Assembly (NCBI RefSeq): GCF_003675385.1
Contig: NZ_RCWZ01000004.1
Coordinates: 682,001 to 746,000, forward strand
Length of the DNA: 64,000 nucleotides
Direction: 5' to 3'
DNA from: Mucilaginibacter kameinonensis
Lineage (GTDB): Bacteria > Bacteroidota > Bacteroidia > Sphingobacteriales > Sphingobacteriaceae
This document shows positions 42,008-50,661 of the stretch, piece by piece. The position numbers were made by a program, and so were the translations under genes. Position 1 is the first letter of the stretch. Every line of letters starts with the position of its first letter. The notes under the pieces are model-generated. The model did no database searches. It was not told the DNA's origin and saw only the letters and a list, made by a program, of their open reading frames with translations.

Positions 42008-42460
42008 GTTTGATAATATTTTTCTACATAATTAAAAACGCCCAAGTTGCCTGTAAAATAGGACATTATAATACCCAATAATAGTTCACCCATATTCACT
42101 AACTTAGTGCCCGCTATTTTTACAATCAAATTACGTCAAAGTATTTTATAGGGAATATCTTCAACTTTTAGTGTATTTAAACAAAGTTTAGGTTCTTTGA
42201 TGGCTCTTTTACAAAATAATACTTCAATTAGGAGTACATATAGCCAAATATTCTAAAAACCGTAATTACCAGTAAAAGAATACATTATAAAGTATCAAAA
42301 ATATTATATTTGAGGCTGAGCAAATGTGGAATAATGATTGAGAAGAATATAACAACAAAACAACTGGTAGTTGTAAGTTAAAAAACTTCAAATCATGGCA
42401 CATATTTTAATAATAAGCACGTGTCAAAAAACAAATTGAATTAGTGAACGGATTGTTGAT
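42008..42460. other. AT-rich intergenic region with kinase promoter
   Basis: 453 bp. CACTAACTTAGTG (about 42100) is a palindrome, and TATATTTG (42305-42312) matches the -7 consensus, about 150 bp before the kinase ATG; no TTG sits at standard -33 spacing. No gene seen. Confidence 0.5.
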
Positions 42461-43942
42461 ATGAGTTTTTCGGAAAAGGGTAAACTTTCTGGCGATGATA
42501 TTCATCTTACCCCTTTGATCAATGATCTGGATACGGGTATTTGGAAATATAATTTCAATACCAGGGAGGTAAAATGGTCGACTGGCTTTTATACTGTATT
42601 AGGCTATCAGTTCAATGAAATTGAATGTTCTGTCAATACTTTTTTTGAGCACCTGCTTTACCATGGCGATAAGCCTGCTTTTACCAACGCTATCAACAAC
42701 AGGATAACCGACGATACCCCTCCCCTTCAGTTACGTTTTTTAACCAAAAAAAATGGCTACCAATGGTTTGAAACTACCATCAGGAAGCAGGATGACGAAA
42801 ACGGCAGTATCGTTTACGGTTCGCTTATAAATATCAACCGCTACAAGCATAACGACTTATTATCGGCCCATAATCAGGCTACTCATGACGACGCCTTTAA
42901 AACAGCACGCTTGGGCATTTGGGAAATTGACACGCAAAACATTAATACCATTGTATTGTCAAAACAGGTTTATGAGTTGTTTGATCTCCAGAACCACTTA
43001 AACCTGAGTGTTGAAGAATTTATCAGCTTTTTTGAGCCTCCGTACCGCCCGGTTTTACAAAACGCTATTAATAATACTATCAACCACAGTCGGCCTTTTG
43101 ATATCGATCTGCTTTTACGATCGGCCAAAAACAATATGCTTTGGCTGAAAGTGAAAGCTGTACCGGTAATTAACCATTTTGGCAAATGCACCGCTATTAA
43201 AGGGATTGTTCAGGATATCGACAATGAAAAAAGAAAGCTGCTTAAGCTGGAGCAATCCATAAATCTGCTTACCGACCAGAATCGCCGTTTGCAAAACTTC
43301 GCGTACATCGTATCGCATAATCTCCGTTCGCATACCGGGAACCTTCAGTTTATGGTGAACCTGTTTGAGCAGGCAGACGCCCGGGAAGAGCGGGAGGAGA
43401 TCTTTTCGCACATCAAAGCTATAAGTGAAAGTTTGGATGGAACCATTGAGCATATTAATGAAATAGTTAAAATCCAGACCGAAATCACCAAGGAGCGGAA
43501 GGTAGTTGAATTGGAGCCGATGTTCAGGACTATTTGCTCGGCTTTAAAAAATAACATCGAAGCTATAAACGCCCGTGTTGAATGGGACTTTTCCCAATGC
43601 CGTGAAATCAGTTATATCCCGGCTTATATGGAAAGCATTTTGCAAAACCTGCTTACCAACTCGTTAAAATATAGCAGCCCGGAAAGGCAACCCATCATAA
43701 AATGTTACACGCTGGCCGAAGGAAACCACATATATCTTATTTTTGAAGATAACGGCCTGGGTATCGATCTTGAACGGTATGGCGACAAGCTCTTCGGAAT
43801 GTATAAAACATTTCATAACAACAGTGACGCCAAGGGAATTGGCTTGTTTATAACCCGCAACCAGGTTGAAGCGTTAGGCGGTAACATTAAAGTTGACAGC
43901 ACCGTAAATGTTGGCACAAAATTTACTATCAGGTTGGTATAA
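42461..43942 (+). CDS. PAS-domain sensor histidine kinase
   Basis: A 493-residue soluble kinase. PAS domains at about 20-125 (GIWKYNFNTREVKWSTGFY) and 145-255 (FKTARLGIWEIDTQN), then HisKA with His 286 in YIVSHNLRSHTGNL, and HATPase_c at about 375-493: N-box ILQNLLTNSLKYS, G1 EDNGLGIDL, G2 GIGLFITRNQVEALGG. All catalytic boxes are intact. No membrane segment, so it senses an internal signal or a ligand bound by PAS. The partner receiver starts 17 bp downstream. Confidence 0.92.
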   Translation: MSFSEKGKLSGDDIHLTPLINDLDTGIWKYNFNTREVKWSTGFYTVLGYQFNEIECSVNTFFEHLLYHGDKPAFTNAINNRITDDTPPLQLRFLTKKNGYQWFETTIRKQDDENGSIVYGSLININRYKHNDLLSAHNQATHDDAFKTARLGIWEIDTQNINTIVLSKQVYELFDLQNHLNLSVEEFISFFEPPYRPVLQNAINNTINHSRPFDIDLLLRSAKNNMLWLKVKAVPVINHFGKCTAIKGIVQDIDNEKRKLLKLEQSINLLTDQNRRLQNFAYIVSHNLRSHTGNLQFMVNLFEQADAREEREEIFSHIKAISESLDGTIEHINEIVKIQTEITKERKVVELEPMFRTICSALKNNIEAINARVEWDFSQCREISYIPAYMESILQNLLTNSLKYSSPERQPIIKCYTLAEGNHIYLIFEDNGLGIDLERYGDKLFGMYKTFHNNSDAKGIGLFITRNQVEALGGNIKVDSTVNVGTKFTIRLV

Positions 43943-43959
43943 TTTACAAATACGGAGAG

Positions 43960-44403
43960 ATGATTGAAGAGCGAAATCCTACAAACACCTGGATTGTAGA
44001 CGATGATAGCATTTATGTTTACGGCCTGAAAAAACTGATAAGTATAAAGGGGATAAATACCAATTTAAGTCACTTTATTAACGGACAAGAGGGCATTAAC
44101 GCGCTAAAAAAAGCAAACGAAAATCAACAATTGCCGGATATCATATTACTGGACATCAATATGCCCGTAATGGATGGATGGGAGTTTATGAATGAATTTG
44201 CGAAATTAAAGCCACAATTAGGGAAAAACATTACTGTATATATCGTGACCCCCTCCCTTGATCTCAACGATATCCACCGGGCTAAAAGTATTCCGGAAGT
44301 TGCCGATTATATTTTTAAGCCTGTAAAGATCAGCCAGCTTACAGAAATTTTTTCTCAAACCCAGTATCAGGCAAACGAAAGAATAAGACAATACGGAACA
44401 TGA
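43960..44403 (+). CDS. Single-domain response regulator (receiver only)
   Basis: A 147-residue CheY-like receiver: acidic pair DDD near residue 14, phospho-acceptor Asp in ILLDINMPVMDGWEF, Thr/Ser-equivalent in YIVTPS and Lys in YIFKPVK. No output domain follows. It is 17 bp behind the PAS kinase gene. The stop codon itself lies in the loop of the terminator hairpin. Confidence 0.93.
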   Translation: MIEERNPTNTWIVDDDSIYVYGLKKLISIKGINTNLSHFINGQEGINALKKANENQQLPDIILLDINMPVMDGWEFMNEFAKLKPQLGKNITVYIVTPSLDLNDIHRAKSIPEVADYIFKPVKISQLTEIFSQTQYQANERIRQYGT

Positions 44404-44414
44404 TGTTCCGTATT
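44390..44414. terminator. Terminator hairpin whose loop is the regulator's stop codon
   Basis: AATACGGAACA and TGTTCCGTATT are a perfect 11-bp stem with loop TGA, the stop codon of the receiver gene. TTTTTATTGTTTTA follows on the plus strand; the convergent gene ends 6 bp beyond. Confidence 0.85.
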
Positions 44415-44419
44415 GCTTT

Positions 44420-44895
44420 TTATTGTTTTACCAAAACCGATGTGGATATAAAGTTTTGAGAGGTATCTTTAAAGGTAAGCTGAACTTTTCCGCCCACATT
44501 ACTCAATTGCCCATATGAGGCGTTGTTGCCCGAAACGGTAAATTTTATCCTGTTACTGCCACTCATCACCCACTGGCCTGCGGCGGCATCACCTTTTGCC
44601 CCTATTATAGTAACGCTATTCGGTGTTCTTGAAACATAACAATCTTCCGCTCCTACGTAGCCCCCCGCCCAGGTTCCATCGTCTTTAAGCGTAGTTTGGT
44701 TATCGCTCAAACATGGCGAAGCTGTGCTTGTATACGTTTCGGAAGCACCCGTGCTGGTGTCAAAATCGGCTTTAGATATAAGCACATATTTACCAGCATA
44801 TGCGCTTTTGGGATTACTGTTTTCCTTTTTGCAGCTATTACCGGCAAACAATACTGTTAGGATAAGGCTAAAAAAGGTTATTCTTTTTTATACAT
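44420..44895 (-). pseudogene. Small lipoprotein-like gene, frameshifted in an A run of its signal peptide
   Basis: The body (143 codons, from TTG 44851) reads CKKENSNPKSAYAGKYVLIS..., a small secreted beta-rich domain with a lipocalin-like plan and no ATG of its own. Upstream, ATG 44895 starts MYKK and stops at once, but adding one A to the run of six (44884-44889 as T on the plus strand) yields MYKKRITFFSLILTVLFAGN before SC, a normal lipoprotein leader. One base is therefore missing, by mutation, phase variation or assembly error. Function unknown. Confidence 0.75.
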
Positions 44896-44914
44896 GCAGG
44901 TGTATACGTGTTAA

Positions 44915-45895
44915 TTATTCAATGTAGCTTTCCAGAATTTTAAAGCCACCGGTTGTTTCCAATTCAATTTTATCAATGCTTTTTGGCAACAGGATACACT
45001 CGCCCATTTTAACGGCATATGCCTCGTTATTATATTTTACAGTATAACCGCCTGCAACACAAACATGGATAACAAATGAATCCAGGGCCGAATAGTCTTT
45101 AGATGTACTTTCATCAAAGTCAAGCACATTGGTTGTGAAGTAAGGGCAGGTAACCAGCTTTACTGTTTCATCCTTTTTAGGCTCGTATTGAGTTTTGTAC
45201 TCATCGTAATGTTTGCAATCAATAGCGGCAAGGGCTTCTTCGGTATGTAATTCACGTTTCTGGCCTTTATCATCAACACGGTCAAAATCGTAAATACGAT
45301 AGGTAATATCTGATGTTTGTTGAATTTCTGCAATCAGTAATCCTTTACCAATGGTATGTACCCTACCGGCAGGTAAAAAGAAAACATCATCGGCAACGGC
45401 CTCTTCCCTGTTCAGGATATCCATAATATGACCGCTGTTTAAAGCATCAATATATTTTTGCTCGGTCATTTCCTGGTTAAAGCCGGTAATCAACGTCGAA
45501 CCAGGATCGGCTTCGATGATATACCACATTTCGGTTTTGCCAAATGAGTTATGACGCTCTTTTGCCAGTTTATCATCAGGGTGCACCTGTACAGAAAGGT
45601 CATCATTGGCATCAATAAATTTCACCAATAAAGGGAAGATATTGCCAAAATGATCGTAAACCTTTTTACCAACCAGTTCGTCTTTATATTGCTCCAGCAA
45701 ATCGGCCAATGACTCGCCTTCAAGCGCGCCAGATGCTACTACCGAAACATCAGATTTTACGCCTGATATTTCCCAGGTTTCGCCACAGTTTGGCAAGCTG
45801 CCAAAATCTTTATGCAAATAGGTTTTGATCTTTTGACCGCCCCATATTTTATCCTTATATATGGTTTTGAATTTTAACGGATATAATGCCGACAT
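44915..45895 (-). CDS. manA: Class I mannose-6-phosphate isomerase (ManA)
   Basis: A 326-residue cupin-fold isomerase (fructose-6-P to mannose-6-P). The zinc site is formed by QVHPDD (His), GKTEMWYI (Glu) and GRVHTIG (His), and the catalytic Arg lies in YRIYDFDR. The short length fits the Bacillus-type ManA. Its stop is 20 bp from the upstream end of the lipoprotein-like gene, so that gene may be read from the manA transcript. Confidence 0.93.
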   Translation of the reverse strand: MSALYPLKFKTIYKDKIWGGQKIKTYLHKDFGSLPNCGETWEISGVKSDVSVVASGALEGESLADLLEQYKDELVGKKVYDHFGNIFPLLVKFIDANDDLSVQVHPDDKLAKERHNSFGKTEMWYIIEADPGSTLITGFNQEMTEQKYIDALNSGHIMDILNREEAVADDVFFLPAGRVHTIGKGLLIAEIQQTSDITYRIYDFDRVDDKGQKRELHTEEALAAIDCKHYDEYKTQYEPKKDETVKLVTCPYFTTNVLDFDESTSKDYSALDSFVIHVCVAGGYTVKYNNEAYAVKMGECILLPKSIDKIELETTGGFKILESYIE

Positions 45896-45976
45896 AGTGT
45901 TGTGTATTTTGACTGCTAAGTTAGGAGTTAAATAGATAATTGAAAATGCTAAATTGATTTACTTAACATATTGTAT

Positions 45977-46012
45977 AACAAAAAAGCCCATGCTAAATGC
46001 ACGGGCTTTCCT
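45977..46012 (-). terminator. Terminator of icd
   Basis: On the minus strand GAAAGCCCGTGCATTTAGCATG then GGCTTTTTTGTT. The stem AAAGCCC / GGGCTTT lies 20 bp past the icd stop. Confidence 0.85.
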
Positions 46013-46031
46013 ATATGAAACTTGCCGGTAA

Positions 46032-47261
46032 TTATTTACCTAAGCGTTTTTTCAGGTTTTCGTCAATTGCAGCCAAAAACTCTTCGGTGTACAGGTAATC
46101 GGTACCGTGCTCCACTTTTGGTTTAATGGTGATGGCCAAATCTTTGGTCATTTTGCCGCTTTCAACAGTTTCGATACAAACTTCTTCCAAAGCTTTGCAG
46201 AAATCAATCAGTTCCTGATTTTTATCCAGGATACCGCGGAATTCCAAACCTCTTGTCCAAGCGAAAATTGACGCGATTGGGTTAGTTGAAGTTGGTTTAC
46301 CAGCCTGGTGATCGCGATAGTGACGGGTTACTGTACCGTGAGCGGCTTCAGCTTCCATTACAGTACCATCCGGGGTAACCAGGGTTGAAGTCATTAAACC
46401 TAATGAACCAAAGCCTTGAGCTACGGTGTCAGACTGTACGTCGCCATCATAGTTTTTACAAGCCCAAACAAAGTTACCGTTCCATTTCAGGGCCGAGGCA
46501 ACCATGTCGTCAATTAAGCGGTGCTCATAAGTAATGCCGGCTGCATCAAACTTTTGTTTGTAATCACTTTGATAGATCTCTTCAAAAATATCTTTGAAGC
46601 GACCATCATATTTTTTAAGGATCGTATTTTTAGTTGAAAGGTATAAAGGCCAACCTTTCATTAAAGCCTGGTTAAAGCAAGCATGGGCGAAACCTCTGAT
46701 AGATTCATCGGTATTGTACATGGTTAACGCAACACCATCACCTTTAAAGTTAAATACCTCATATGACTGCTCTGGGCCGCCATCTTCAGGAGTAAATTTA
46801 ACGGTAAGTTTGCCTTTGCCTTTAGTTAAGAAATCGGTAGCGCGGTATTGATCGCCAAAAGCATGACGGCCAATGCAGATAGGAGCTGTCCAGTTAGGTA
46901 CTAAACGAGGTACGTTTGACATAACGATTGGCTCACGGAAAACAGTACCATCTAAAATGTTACGGATAGTTCCGTTAGGTGATTTCCACATTTGTTTTAA
47001 TCCAAATTCAGCAACCCTTGCTTCGTCGGGAGTAATAGTAGCACATTTGATACCAACACCATATTGTTTAATAGCGTTAGCTGCATCAATAGTAACCTGG
47101 TCGTCGGTTTGGTCGCGGTACTCAATACCTAAATCGTAGTATTTGATATCAAGATCAAGATACGGTGTAATCAATTTGTCTTTGATGAATTTCCAGATAA
47201 TGCGGGTCATTTCATCTCCATCCAGTTCAACTACCGGATTTTCTACTTTTATTTTTGACAT
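46032..47261 (-). CDS. icd: NADP-dependent isocitrate dehydrogenase, eukaryote-like type
   Basis: A 409-residue enzyme starting at ATG 47261 ([20 protein letters not shown]); the upstream TTG frame adds 11 unrelated residues. [20 protein letters not shown] binds isocitrate, and the conserved motif [20 protein letters not shown] and C-terminal KMTKDLA match the eukaryotic/Bacteroidota type II homodimeric NADP-IDH, not the E. coli type. TCA-cycle enzyme producing 2-oxoglutarate and NADPH. A TATATTTG box (47299-47292, minus strand) is the probable -7 element. Confidence 0.95.
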   Translation of the reverse strand: MSKIKVENPVVELDGDEMTRIIWKFIKDKLITPYLDLDIKYYDLGIEYRDQTDDQVTIDAANAIKQYGVGIKCATITPDEARVAEFGLKQMWKSPNGTIRNILDGTVFREPIVMSNVPRLVPNWTAPICIGRHAFGDQYRATDFLTKGKGKLTVKFTPEDGGPEQSYEVFNFKGDGVALTMYNTDESIRGFAHACFNQALMKGWPLYLSTKNTILKKYDGRFKDIFEEIYQSDYKQKFDAAGITYEHRLIDDMVASALKWNGNFVWACKNYDGDVQSDTVAQGFGSLGLMTSTLVTPDGTVMEAEAAHGTVTRHYRDHQAGKPTSTNPIASIFAWTRGLEFRGILDKNQELIDFCKALEEVCIETVESGKMTKDLAITIKPKVEHGTDYLYTEEFLAAIDENLKKRLGK

Positions 47262-47471
47262 GCCTGATGTGGTTTTTGTTTTACAAACGGCCAAATATAT
47301 AAAATAGACTTTATGAATTTTATCAAATAATGCAATGAAAAATCACACATTTCGTTATTATGACAATTATTAACACGGGTATTGTTGTTTTTATAAACTT
47401 TGGTGCTATTTTTACTAAAACAAAATGCTTACCATAAAACAAACTCCTTTTAGCCGGAGTTAACGTTTATT

Positions 47472-48182
47472 ATGATAAAACTGATACTAAAAACCTCCTT
47501 TATAATCCTGTTGTGTTCTGTTTCGTTTTTAGCCAAAGCCCAGATAGGGTTTGACTACGCACAATATGATGTTGGCTTTGCCGCAGGTATTAACCAGGCC
47601 AGTTCGGCCGACGTGCAAACCTTAAAAACAACACCTTCCATAAATCTTAACTTTACTTACAATCAAAGCCCATATATTAATTATGTATTTAATGTAGAGG
47701 TAGGCAGGTTAAAAGGAGGCTCTCCAAACACCACAACACAAAGGCAGTTTGAAAATCATTTTAGTGCCTACTCATTCAGAATACAGGTACAGGCAGGCGA
47801 ATTAATTGATTATTCGCAAAGCGCCATAGCCAATGCCTTTAAAAACCTTTACCTGTCATCAGGTTTGGGCTACATTAATAACAATGTTGTATACAGAACG
47901 GATGACGCTCTTCTATTAGCAAACAACCAGGTTTTGCCTTTTGAACCTAAAACAAATGAAATATTTATACCCCTTAGATTAGGTTACGAGTTTAAATTCT
48001 TTAACAGCTACAACCAACCTTCTGTTAAAATTGACCTGGGCTATCAATACAACTTTATTATGGGCGATAACCTTGACGGATACGTTGCCGGCGCTCATAA
48101 TGATGCTTACTCGCAGGTTACCTTAGGCTTTAAATTTGCTATTGGCGGCGTTACTTCGTACCGTAAACAGATCCATTATTAA
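47472..48182 (+). CDS. Outer-membrane beta-barrel protein
   Basis: A 236-residue protein with signal peptide (LILKTSFIILLCSVSFLAKAQ). The rest consists of alternating strands with aromatic girdle residues (VTLGFKFAIGG, LGYQYNFIM, FIPLRLGYEFKF) in the style of small outer-membrane barrels. No recognised family. A small hairpin AACTCC/GGAGTT occurs at 47445-47464 just before the ATG. Confidence 0.7.
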   Translation: MIKLILKTSFIILLCSVSFLAKAQIGFDYAQYDVGFAAGINQASSADVQTLKTTPSINLNFTYNQSPYINYVFNVEVGRLKGGSPNTTTQRQFENHFSAYSFRIQVQAGELIDYSQSAIANAFKNLYLSSGLGYINNNVVYRTDDALLLANNQVLPFEPKTNEIFIPLRLGYEFKFFNSYNQPSVKIDLGYQYNFIMGDNLDGYVAGAHNDAYSQVTLGFKFAIGGVTSYRKQIHY

Positions 48183-48269
48183 GCTTTAGGTAAAAATCTT
48201 TTTTTTAATCAGTTTGTTTTTTTGGCAGGGTTTTTACTGTGTATATTTATACTATAAAAACACAGACCT

Positions 48270-48692
48270 ATGGACAACGATCAAATTGACGACGCAGGTT
48301 TTAACGACGATCTGCTTGATCGCGACGAAACACTAAAAGATGAGCTGGGTGAAACCATTGATGAGGAAAACCTGAACTACAATCCGGACGATAACAGCTA
48401 CGAATACGATGTTAAAAGTGATGATCCGGATTATGACCACCCCGATCCGTATCATACCACGGCAAAAAATGGCGAGGATTTTAACTCTACTTACGATGAG
48501 GCAAACCCCTATGATGTTGATGGCGAATTTGACGAAGATCGCTCGCTTGAAACTGATGTAGATGAATTAGGAATGCATATCGATCACGGCGAAAGTGTGG
48601 AAGTTGATCCCGTTGATGCCGCCCTTTCTCATACTCCTGAAGATGACCGGGACGACCTTGATGAGGAAGGATACCCAAAAAACGACAGATAA
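48270..48692 (+). CDS. Highly acidic hypothetical protein
   Basis: A 140-residue protein dominated by Asp, Glu, Asn and Tyr (start MDNDQIDDAGFNDDLLDRDE). No hydrophobic core, signal peptide or domain is seen, so it is probably disordered. Such proteins occur in Sphingobacteriaceae without known function. A second small acidic protein is at 52532. Confidence 0.65.
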   Translation: MDNDQIDDAGFNDDLLDRDETLKDELGETIDEENLNYNPDDNSYEYDVKSDDPDYDHPDPYHTTAKNGEDFNSTYDEANPYDVDGEFDEDRSLETDVDELGMHIDHGESVEVDPVDAALSHTPEDDRDDLDEEGYPKNDR

Positions 48693-48715
48693 TCAATTAC
48701 CGGGATATTTTTATT

Positions 48716-48757
48716 GATACTGAGTTGTTGGTTTAATATAACCTGCGGCTCAGTATC
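48716..48757. terminator. Inverted repeat between convergent genes, possible terminator
   Basis: GATACTGAG / CTCAGTATC with an inner GGTT/AACC pairing. It is positioned between the acidic-protein gene and dnaX. T tracts are weak on both sides. Confidence 0.5.
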
Positions 48758-48768
48758 CAAACCTTTCC

Positions 48769-50556
48769 TTAATCAAAATCAAGATTAAACCTGCTCTTCA
48801 ATTCCAATAACTGCGGATTGCGGGTTGCCATATGTTGAAATTTTTCTGGAGCAGTGTAAGGTTTACGTACCATTTTTAATTCATCAACACGGGCATTTAC
48901 ATCAATAGTAAAATTTTTAAGTGTGCTGCGCAGATAATTCAGCATAAGAGGTTTTTCATCCCTAAACGTGGTTTCCTGCACCATGTTACCTACTATTACC
49001 TCAAAAACATATGGTTTTAGCATACGTGGCGCGTTTGATGTAAAAATAGTTACCAGGTTTTTTTTGCCCTCTTTTTTGGCAAACGCGGCAAAATCACTCC
49101 AGCATTGCAAAAAGGCATCCATAGTAAAATCCTCATTGTCATCACCCTTTAAATAAGGGTCTTCCTCTTCAAGTAGTTGCTCCTGCGTTTTCACCTCGCC
49201 TGTTAATGAAGGCGTGAGCGTACTGCGCAACGGCATTATTATCTTAGGCTTTTCGGCCGGAGGTGTTTCTTTTGCCGTTACAGGTGGTGCAGCTACTTCT
49301 TTAGGAGCAGTTTTATAAACTGGTACAGCTTCGCTCACTACCGACACTGCCGGGCTTGACGGAGCATTATTTACAGGTGTTACTGCTGAGGTATCAGGTT
49401 TTTTTTTTAATCCCCCGTCGGCTGCGGGCGTTACTGTGAGTGGTGTGGTTGCCAGGTTAAATACCGATGGCAGGTGGCACATCTTGAGCAACGCCAGCTC
49501 AACCTGTAGTCGCTGATTTTTACTTAGCTTGTAACTGATATCGCACTGGTTGGCAATATTCATAGCCGAAAGCAAAAACGACACCGATGACTGTTGCGAT
49601 TGCTGCAGGTATTTCGTTTTTATACCATCACTTACTTCAAGCAGCTTTAACGTTGATTGGTCTTTCCCAACCAGCAGGTTCCTGAAATGCTCGGAAAGAC
49701 CGGCTATAAAATGGGCTCCATCAAAGCCTCGTGAAAGGATCTCGTCAAAAAAGAGCAATACTTTGGCGGTATCCTCCCTAAGCAGGCTTTCGGTTATATT
49801 AAAGTAGTAATCGTAATCAAGTATGTTCAGGTTATCAATAACCGAACGATAAGTTACTTTGGCACCCGAAAAGCTAACGATTTGGTCAAACATCGACAAT
49901 GCGTCGCGCAAACCGCCATCTGCTTTCTGAGCTATGATGTGCAAACCATCTGGTTCGTAACTGATATTTTCCTTACCGGCAATTGAAGCCAGGTGATTAG
50001 CCATATCCTCAACCCTGATGCGGTTAAAATCAAAGATCTGGCATCGGGAAAGAATGGTTGGGAGGATCTTGTGTTTTTCGGTAGTGGCTAATATGAATAT
50101 AGCATAATGAGGCGGCTCTTCCAGTGTTTTCAGGAACGCGTTAAAAGCGGCCTGCGATAGCATGTGCACCTCATCGATGATATAAACCTTGTAACGTGCA
50201 GCCTGTGGTGGGATCCGTACTTGTTCTATCAGGCTCCGGATATCATCAACAGAGTTATTTGATGCGGCATCAAGCTCATGTACGTTAAAGGAGTTTCCAT
50301 TTTCAAAGGCCTTACATGACGGGCATTCGCCGCAGGCTTCGCCATTAGGCTGCAAATTGGTGCAGTTAATGGTTTTTGCGAGGATTCGCGCACAGGTAGT
50401 TTTACCCACACCACGCGGCCCACAGAACAAAAATGCCTGTGCCAGCTGGTTATTTTTTATAGCGTTTTTGAGCGTGTTGGTTATATGTTGCTGACCAACA
50501 ACGGTTTCAAAAGTAGCCGGGCGATACTTACGGGCCGAAACAATGAAATTATCCAC
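48769..50556 (-). CDS. dnaX: DNA polymerase III subunits gamma/tau (DnaX)
   Basis: A 595-residue clamp-loader protein. AAA+ domain at about 1-220: Walker A GPRGVGKTT (46-54), zinc Cys 65, 75, 78 and 81, Walker B IIDEVHML, sensor ILATTEKHKI, and arginine finger in SRCQ. Domain III ends near residue 365; a Pro/Ala/Val linker follows, then the tau-specific part (about 480-595). At 49399-49408 the coding strand has ten A (codons LKKK, residues about 383-386) right after domain III; the -1 frame hits TGA after one codon and the +1 frame hits TAA after six, so slippage would make a gamma-like protein of about 390 residues. Confidence 0.95.
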   Translation of the reverse strand: MDNFIVSARKYRPATFETVVGQQHITNTLKNAIKNNQLAQAFLFCGPRGVGKTTCARILAKTINCTNLQPNGEACGECPSCKAFENGNSFNVHELDAASNNSVDDIRSLIEQVRIPPQAARYKVYIIDEVHMLSQAAFNAFLKTLEEPPHYAIFILATTEKHKILPTILSRCQIFDFNRIRVEDMANHLASIAGKENISYEPDGLHIIAQKADGGLRDALSMFDQIVSFSGAKVTYRSVIDNLNILDYDYYFNITESLLREDTAKVLLFFDEILSRGFDGAHFIAGLSEHFRNLLVGKDQSTLKLLEVSDGIKTKYLQQSQQSSVSFLLSAMNIANQCDISYKLSKNQRLQVELALLKMCHLPSVFNLATTPLTVTPAADGGLKKKPDTSAVTPVNNAPSSPAVSVVSEAVPVYKTAPKEVAAPPVTAKETPPAEKPKIIMPLRSTLTPSLTGEVKTQEQLLEEEDPYLKGDDNEDFTMDAFLQCWSDFAAFAKKEGKKNLVTIFTSNAPRMLKPYVFEVIVGNMVQETTFRDEKPLMLNYLRSTLKNFTIDVNARVDELKMVRKPYTAPEKFQHMATRNPQLLELKSRFNLDFD

Positions 50557-50661
50557 AAGTGCTAAGGTAGTGAGAAATTAGATTGGGTGAAAGAGCGCGT
50601 TTGCTAATTTTTTACACATTGCAACCTAACCATCTCAAATAAATATCTGTCCCGGCTTTAA

